Below, piece by piece: positions 5,991 to 6,573 of a stretch of 6,573 nt of DNA. Each line of letters begins with the position of its first letter. The first letter of the stretch is position 1. Source of the DNA: Candidatus Heimdallarchaeota archaeon. Its GTDB lineage: Archaea > Asgardarchaeota > Heimdallarchaeia > Heimdallarchaeales > Kariarchaeaceae. The notes beneath the pieces were generated by a model, which saw nothing but the letters and a program-made list of their open reading frames with translations, was not told where the DNA came from and made no database searches. Both the position numbers and the translations under genes were made by a program. Location of the stretch: assembly GCA_029882335.1 (NCBI GenBank), contig JAOUKW010000229.1:1-6573 (forward strand), given 5' to 3'.

Positions 5991-6573
5991 GTGAATAAAA
6001 TAGAGAAAATTTTAGAAAATTTATTAAGAAGTGAAAAAAATGCTCTAATATTTAAACGAATAACAGTTGCAATTATAATCTCTTCGTTATTACTTGTAAC
6101 TTCATTTTATATTGGCAAAAAGATGCAAACTAATACTTCAAACGATCAAATAAAATCTGAAACTGATCCTGAAAATGAGACTCCAGGTAATCAAACAGTG
6201 AGTTATACAGTAATGCTTGCTGAACAATTAGATAATGAGTTTACTAATAATGAAATTCAAGAATTTCGCTTAGAAGGTAACGGAACAAATGATATCTATA
6301 ATAATTTAATATCAACTAATATAATAAAAATAGATAGCATTAATTGGTCTGTATCTGGTTATCTGCTTAATGAAACTAGCCCTTTCAGTGAGCCACCAAT
6401 ATATTTTGAATTTAACATAACTGATGAAATACTGTACCAAGTTCATTTAAATTTTGTAAATGGTTTGAAACAAGCAAATGAAACTCAAAAACCTAGTTCT
6501 GTTGATCCAAATAATGTTGTCAGATATTTTGGTTTATCTATCCTATATCAAAATGAAACTGGATATTTGTTTG
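5991..6573 (+). CDS. Unrecognised single-pass membrane protein rich in N-glycosylation sequons (partial, 3' end outside window)
   Basis: The open frame covers 194 codons and leaves the window without a stop. GTG at 5991 is the chosen start: the frame has a TGA at 5958-5960 with no ATG, GTG or TTG between, and the next ATG (codon 45) would lose the membrane helix. Residues 1-23 are basic (K3, K6, R13, K16, K22, R23) and 24-41 form one hydrophobic helix (ITVAIIISSLLLVTSFYI), giving an N-inside, C-outside anchor. The remaining outer part is polar and Asn-rich, with nine Asn-X-Ser/Thr sequons at N48, N62, N67, N97, N118, N127, N142, N163 and N188 (N62 is followed by Pro after the Thr). The inner segment has none. 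Sequon density suggests an exported, N-glycosylated archaeal surface protein. I recognise no family, and the function is unknown. Confidence 0.75.
   Translation, partial: MNKIEKILENLLRSEKNALIFKRITVAIIISSLLLVTSFYIGKKMQTNTSNDQIKSETDPENETPGNQTVSYTVMLAEQLDNEFTNNEIQEFRLEGNGTNDIYNNLISTNIIKIDSINWSVSGYLLNETSPFSEPPIYFEFNITDEILYQVHLNFVNGLKQANETQKPSSVDPNNVVRYFGLSILYQNETGYLF

Noticed and set aside
5985..5991. AAGGA as a Shine-Dalgarno sequence for the GTG start
   Set aside because: It sits only about one base from the GTG, far too close to act in ribosome binding, and a leaderless start fits better.
5989..5994. ATG at 5989 as the start of the last gene
   Set aside because: It is followed directly by TGA in that frame; only the overlapping GTG at 5991 opens the long frame.

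Overview
The window is strongly AT-rich, with every recognisable gene on the + strand. The organism is most likely an archaeon. Start codons lack convincing Shine-Dalgarno sequences, but three of the four have an AT-rich TATA-like box centred about 26-28 bases upstream, the spacing expected for leaderless archaeal transcripts. The chemoreceptor and subtilase sequence styles also fit an uncultured archaeon, possibly Asgard-like. That lineage guess is inference; no rRNA or other phylogenetic marker is present.

Layout: (1) 1-155 is a non-coding AT-rich leader. (2) 156-2042 encodes a DUF4139-family protein with a C-terminal coiled coil. Its TAA stop at 2040-2042 falls inside the coiled coil, and the same frame continues as coiled-coil sequence to a second TAA at 2115-2117. 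(3) 2175-3986 encodes a complete membrane chemoreceptor (methyl-accepting chemotaxis protein): two membrane segments around a large helical sensor, then HAMP and a signalling hairpin. (4) 4135-5802 is the C-terminal remnant of a secreted S8 subtilase. Only the catalytic-serine motif and the end of the protease domain survive, followed by one PPC-like domain, one Ig-like domain and two more PPC-like domains. (5) 5991-6573 is the start of an unrecognised single-pass membrane protein that runs off the window. It begins at GTG and its outer part is dense in N-glycosylation sequons.

The genes do not form an obvious pathway or operon. Gaps of roughly 130-190 bases and separate candidate promoters suggest independent transcription. 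Three of the four products (receptor, protease remnant, sequon-rich protein) relate to the cell surface. I see no CRISPR array, tRNA, rRNA, insertion sequence or phage gene, and no clear new multi-gene system. The best leads are the in-frame stop in the DUF4139 gene, the beheaded subtilase, a GC-rich inverted repeat inside it, and a perfect 14-bp palindrome just before the last gene.
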